A program made the translations under genes and the position numbers. Under the pieces are notes generated by a model that did not search any database, was not told the origin of the DNA, and saw only the letters and a list, made by a program, of their open reading frames with translations. From Bacillus infantis (lineage in GTDB: Bacteria; Bacillota; Bacilli; Bacillales; Cytobacillaceae): a stretch of DNA of 64,000 nucleotides. Shown here piece after piece: positions 61,177 through 64,000 of this stretch. The DNA lies in contig NZ_JAIVAP010000010.1 in NCBI RefSeq assembly GCF_020171945.1, positions 1-64,000 of the forward strand, read 5' to 3'. How positions within the stretch are numbered: the first letter of the stretch is position 1; the number at the start of each line of letters is the position of its first letter.

Positions 61177-61922
61177 TGAAAATTGATGTACTTACTTTAT
61201 TTCCTGAAATGTTCGGCGGTGTTTTCGGGCATAGCATCCTGAAGAAGGCAGAAGAAAATAACGCCGTCAGCTACAATGTAGTCAATTTCAGGGACTATGC
61301 CGACAATAAGCATAAAACGGTTGATGATTATCCTTACGGCGGGGGAGCCGGCATGGTGCTGAAGCCCCAGCCGATATTTGACGCGGTTGCTGACTTAAAG
61401 GGGAAGGCAGGCGGCGGAGAGCCGAGAGTCGTCCTCCTTTGCCCCCAGGGTGAGCGGTATACCCAGAAAAAGGCGGAGGAGCTTTCTTCCCTTGATCATT
61501 TGATTTTTGTGTGCGGCCATTATGAAGGCTACGATGAAAGGATAAGGGAGCATCTTGTGACAGATGAGATCTCCATCGGAGACTTCGTGCTTACCGGGGG
61601 GGAGCTTGGGGCCATGGTGCTGATTGACAGCATCGTCCGCCTTCTCCCGGGTGTCCTCGGAAATGAGGAGTCCCATATGAAGGATTCGTTCAGCACCGGA
61701 TTTCTGGAGCATCCGCATTATACACGGCCGGCGGACTTCAGGGGGATGAAAGTGCCTGATATCCTGACCTCAGGCAACCACCGCCTTGTTGATGAGTGGA
61801 GGATGAAAGAGTCTCTGAAAAGGACCTATCTCCGCCGCCCGGATCTCTTTGAAGGGGCAGAGCTGACAAAAGAGCAGGTCCGCCTTCTCGAAGAAATAAA
61901 AAAAGAGCATAATAGCTATTGA
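61173..61922 (+). CDS. trmD: tRNA (guanine-N1-)-methyltransferase TrmD
   Basis: TrmD methylates G37 of tRNAs that read codons starting with C, preventing frameshifts. It is a trefoil-knot SPOUT enzyme with [24 protein letters not shown] and [13 protein letters not shown]. Two adjacent in-frame starts exist (ATG 61173 and ATG 61176); the second gives [13 protein letters not shown] as in relatives. Length 249 residues. The rplS promoter overlaps its stop. Confidence 0.96.
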   Translation: MMKIDVLTLFPEMFGGVFGHSILKKAEENNAVSYNVVNFRDYADNKHKTVDDYPYGGGAGMVLKPQPIFDAVADLKGKAGGGEPRVVLLCPQGERYTQKKAEELSSLDHLIFVCGHYEGYDERIREHLVTDEISIGDFVLTGGELGAMVLIDSIVRLLPGVLGNEESHMKDSFSTGFLEHPHYTRPADFRGMKVPDILTSGNHRLVDEWRMKESLKRTYLRRPDLFEGAELTKEQVRLLEEIKKEHNSY

Positions 61923-61947
61923 TGACAGGCATTGTTTATGTTATGAT
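61919..61947 (+). promoter_or_regulatory. Sigma-A promoter for rplS
   Basis: TTGATG (61919-61924) and TATGAT (61942-61947) are 17 nt apart. Transcription would start at about 61954, at the foot of the leader hairpin. Confidence 0.7.
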
Positions 61948-61956
61948 AGTTTTTGT

Positions 61957-62030
61957 GGCTTGGGCTGAGTGATCGGCCGGGTCTTATAACGATGTTCCGC
62001 TGCAATAAAGAAAGTCTGTGCAAGAGCATC
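61957..62030 (+). promoter_or_regulatory. Candidate L19 (rplS) leader RNA
   Basis: A hairpin GGCTT-G-GGCTGA / TCGGCC-GGGTC (61957-61983, one bulged G, tetraloop GTGA) is followed by a second, longer-range helix GATGTTC / GAGCATC (61991-61997, 62024-62030). Ribosomal leaders upstream of rplS are known in firmicutes and probably bind L19 for autogenous control. I cannot confirm the match to that family without a covariance search. Confidence 0.5.
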
Positions 62031-62051
62031 TGTTGGAAGGAGTTGAAAACG

Positions 62052-62396
62052 ATGCATAAATTAATCGAAGAAATTACAAAAGAACAGCTTCGCGCTGATG
62101 TTCCTGCGTTCCGTCCTGGTGATACTGTACGTGTACACGTTAAAGTTATCGAGGGTACCCGCGAACGTGTTCAGGTGTATGAAGGTGTTGTAATTAAGCG
62201 TCGTGGTGGTGGAATCAGCGAAACTTTTACAGTACGTAAAGTTTCTTATGGTGTAGGCGTTGAGCGTACATTCCCTGTACACACACCAAAAATTGCGAAG
62301 CTTGAAGTTATCCGCCGCGGTAAAGTACGCCGTGCGAAACTTTACTACCTGCGTAACCTGCGCGGTAAAAAAGCTCGTATCAAAGAAATCCGATAA
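62052..62396 (+). CDS. rplS: 50S ribosomal protein L19
   Basis: L19 sits at the 30S-50S interface. The product starts [18 protein letters not shown] and ends with the conserved [15 protein letters not shown]. Length 114 residues. The ATG at 62052 follows GGAAGGAG; a longer frame from 61953 covers the leader and is rejected. Codon use is strongly biased to CGT, GTT and GTA, as in rpsP. Confidence 0.97.
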   Translation: MHKLIEEITKEQLRADVPAFRPGDTVRVHVKVIEGTRERVQVYEGVVIKRRGGGISETFTVRKVSYGVGVERTFPVHTPKIAKLEVIRRGKVRRAKLYYLRNLRGKKARIKEIR

Positions 62397-62405
62397 TAGT
62401 AAAGC

Positions 62406-62465
62406 GGCGGTGCTCCCTGCACCGCCAATTGCGAAGAAGGAGCTTGTATATCAAGCTCCTTTTTC
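62406..62465 (+). terminator. Hairpin and terminator after rplS
   Basis: GGCGGTGC / GCACCGCC (62406-62413, 62419-62426) forms a first hairpin without a T-run. AAGGAGCTTG / CAAGCTCCTT (62437-62446, 62452-62461) followed by T is the terminator proper. Confidence 0.87.
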
Positions 62466-62504
62466 ACATAAAAGCGTTAAGTATGAAGTGCTAATCAGCC
62501 GGAT

Positions 62505-62541
62505 CCGGCCTTGGCCAAACTCGGCGCCAGCCGGGTTTTTT
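62505..62541 (+). terminator. Possible second terminator downstream of rplS
   Basis: CCGGC-T-GGC and GCC-A-GCCGG pair across 62505-62534 with two single-base bulges, followed by GTTTTTT. It would back up the terminator at 62437. Confidence 0.5.
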
Positions 62542-62773
62542 CATTTGGCTTTTTTCACCCGATCTCCTTTTGCAGCTGCACGGCCTGACTTCCGGATTTT
62601 ATCAGGCTCTGGAAGTGCCGGGCGCTTAAATGGCACAAAATAGGCCAATACTAGGAATTATACATCCCATCGTGTTTAGTGCAGTGAAATAATGTAAATG
62701 TAAAGAATGAACCATGCAGATTATCAGCAGGACGCTGGATTATATTTTTTAGCAGAGATTGGTGGGAACTAAC
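62542..62773. other. Region upstream of the signal peptidase gene
   Basis: No gene or confident promoter is seen. The 12-bp palindrome GCCGGATCCGGC lies just upstream at 62498-62509. The sequence becomes A+T-rich after about 62640, where the promoter of the signal peptidase gene should be, but no clear -35/-10 pair stands out. Confidence 0.4.
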
Positions 62774-63325
62774 ATGGGAAAGAGCAAAAGTGAATTCTGG
62801 GAATGGACAAAGGCGCTGATCATCGCTGTGCTCCTTGCGGCCGTCATCCGCTATTTCTTATTCGCCCCGATAGTGGTGGATGGACTGTCGATGATGCCGA
62901 CGCTGCACGATACGGACAGGATGATCGTGAATAAGTTCTCGTATAAGCTTGGTGAACCAAAGAGATTTGACATCATCGTCTTCCACGCCCCGGAAAATAA
63001 GGATTACATAAAAAGGGTAATCGGCCTGCCGGGTGACAGGATCGAATACAAAGATGATATTTTATATGTAAACGGCGAAGCGGTCGAGGAGCCTTATCTT
63101 GATGAATACAAGAAAGAGGTCATCGACGGGCCGCTGACAGAGCCTTTCACACTTGAAGATAAAATCGGGCAGGAGACCGTGCCTGAGGGCCATCTCTTCG
63201 TAATGGGCGATAACCGGCGCTACAGCAAGGACAGCCGCCATATCGGCACCATCCCGATGGAAAAGGTGCTTGGGGACACAAATATCATCTATTGGCCCCT
63301 TGAGGACTTCCGCATCGTAAAATAG
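62774..63325 (+). CDS. lepB: Type I signal peptidase (SipS/LepB family)
   Basis: This membrane enzyme removes signal peptides from secreted proteins. One N-terminal membrane helix (about residues 13-31) is followed by the catalytic Ser39 in DGLSMMPTL and Lys80 in [12 protein letters not shown]; the [11 protein letters not shown] box lies near the C-terminus. Length 183 residues fits the small firmicute form. The ATG at 62774 has GGTGGGA upstream; an in-frame start at 62759 is less likely. It lies between rplS and rbgA, and would process exported products such as that of accessory gene 1. Confidence 0.94.
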   Translation: MGKSKSEFWEWTKALIIAVLLAAVIRYFLFAPIVVDGLSMMPTLHDTDRMIVNKFSYKLGEPKRFDIIVFHAPENKDYIKRVIGLPGDRIEYKDDILYVNGEAVEEPYLDEYKKEVIDGPLTEPFTLEDKIGQETVPEGHLFVMGDNRRYSKDSRHIGTIPMEKVLGDTNIIYWPLEDFRIVK

Positions 63326-63357
63326 CAATTATTATAAGTCAGGAAAGGGTGGCAGCC

Positions 63358-64000
63358 TTGACAATACAATGGTTTCCAGGGCATATGGCAAAAGCCCGCA
63401 GGCAGGTCACAGAAAAACTGAAGCTAGTTGATATAATCTTTGAGCTTGTCGACGCGCGCCTGCCGCAGTCTTCAAGAAATCCGATGATCGACGAAATCAT
63501 CCAGCATAAACCGAGGCTTGTGCTCCTCAATAAAGCCGATATGGCTGATAAAGAAGCCACAAGGGCCTGGATCCGATATTTTAGCGATAGAGGGATCAAA
63601 GCGCTGGCCATCAACTCACAGGCAGGGTCCGGCATGAAGGATATCTCCTCTGCAGCACAGGAAATATTGAAGGAAAAGTTTGACCGGATGAGAGCTAAAG
63701 GTGTAAAGCCAAGGGCAATCAGGGGAATGATCGTTGGAATCCCAAATGTCGGCAAGTCAACGCTCATCAACCGCCTTGCAAAGAAAAATATTGCCAAAAC
63801 AGGCAATATGCCCGGGGTGACAAAAGCCCAGCAGTGGATTAAGGCCGGCAAGGAAATGGAACTCCTGGATACACCGGGGATTTTATGGCCGAAATTTGAA
63901 GATCAGGAAGTGGGCCTCAAGCTGGCTCTTTCAGGTGCGATAAAAGATACGATATTAAATCTTCATGACATTGCCATTTATGCACTGAAGTTTCTTGAAA
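63358..64000 (+). CDS. rbgA: Ribosome biogenesis GTPase RbgA (YlqF), N-terminal part
   Basis: RbgA is needed for a late step of 50S assembly. It is a circularly permuted GTPase: G4 NKAD (LLNKADMAD) precedes G1 GIPNVGKST and G3 DTPG. The product begins [15 protein letters not shown]. The TTG at 63358 gives this N-terminus, with AGGAAAGGG upstream; an in-frame GTG at 63349 would add three residues. The gene runs past the end of the window after 214 residues. Confidence 0.95.
   Translation, partial: MTIQWFPGHMAKARRQVTEKLKLVDIIFELVDARLPQSSRNPMIDEIIQHKPRLVLLNKADMADKEATRAWIRYFSDRGIKALAINSQAGSGMKDISSAAQEILKEKFDRMRAKGVKPRAIRGMIVGIPNVGKSTLINRLAKKNIAKTGNMPGVTKAQQWIKAGKEMELLDTPGILWPKFEDQEVGLKLALSGAIKDTILNLHDIAIYALKFLE

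Noticed and set aside
62260-62643. 127-residue frame overlapping the end of rplS
   Set aside because: Half of it is rplS in another frame and the rest crosses terminator hairpins.

Overview
This 64 kb window comes from the chromosome of a low-to-moderate G+C, endospore-forming firmicute, most likely a member of the Bacillaceae. The gene order follows the Bacillus subtilis pyr-ylo-ylq region almost gene for gene, and the spore-specific 26-residue gene spoVM is present. The genus cannot be fixed from the sequence alone. There is no prophage, insertion sequence, CRISPR array, tRNA or rRNA.

Layout. (1) 1-10.2 kb: the 3' end of pyrP, a PyrR-type attenuator, then pyrB-pyrC-carA-carB-pyrK-pyrD-pyrF-pyrE, the complete UMP pathway as one tightly overlapping operon. 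(2) 10.2-15 kb: convergent rqcH (ribosome quality control) and a Ca2+ P-type ATPase (yloB). (3) 15-30.6 kb: a housekeeping run of yloC, remA, gmk and rpoZ, three tandem fold-back repeats, coaBC-priA-def-fmt-rsmB-rlmN-prpC-prkC-rsgA-rpe, then thiN and spoVM. It covers nucleotide and CoA supply, replication restart, translation initiation, rRNA modification and Ser/Thr kinase signalling. (4) 30.8-39.4 kb: rpmB (reverse strand), yloU-fakA, recG, and the FapR-controlled lipid genes fapR-plsX-fabD-fabG-acpP. The FapR operator is readable upstream of fapR. (5) 39.5-45 kb: rnc-smc-ftsY. (6) 45-57.65 kb: the main accessory region, an eight-gene, translationally coupled operon inserted between ftsY and ylxM-ffh. 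(7) 57.7-64 kb: ylxM-ffh, rpsP-khpA, ylqD-rimM-trmD, rplS, a signal peptidase I gene and the start of rbgA.

The accessory operon encodes, in order, a large exported membrane protein, an ABC ATPase, an ABC-2 permease, a membrane coiled-coil protein with a long Gly-Ser repeat, a MoxR-family AAA+ ATPase, a DUF58 protein, a BatA-like VWA protein and a double-VWA membrane protein. In the order I know from B. subtilis these genes are not at this position. A possible ECF-sigma promoter precedes the first gene. I propose a MoxR-assisted envelope complex coupled to an ABC-2 transporter. This is inference from domain content and coupling; I know of no functional description.

Other non-coding features stand out. 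They are three tandem hairpin repeats with compensatory changes, a large palindromic intergenic repeat, a possible pseudoknot between smc and ftsY, a nested structure between spoVM and rpmB, and a leader in front of rplS. Compared with the B. subtilis order, the sulfate-assimilation block after pyrE and sdaAB-sdaAA before recG are missing.
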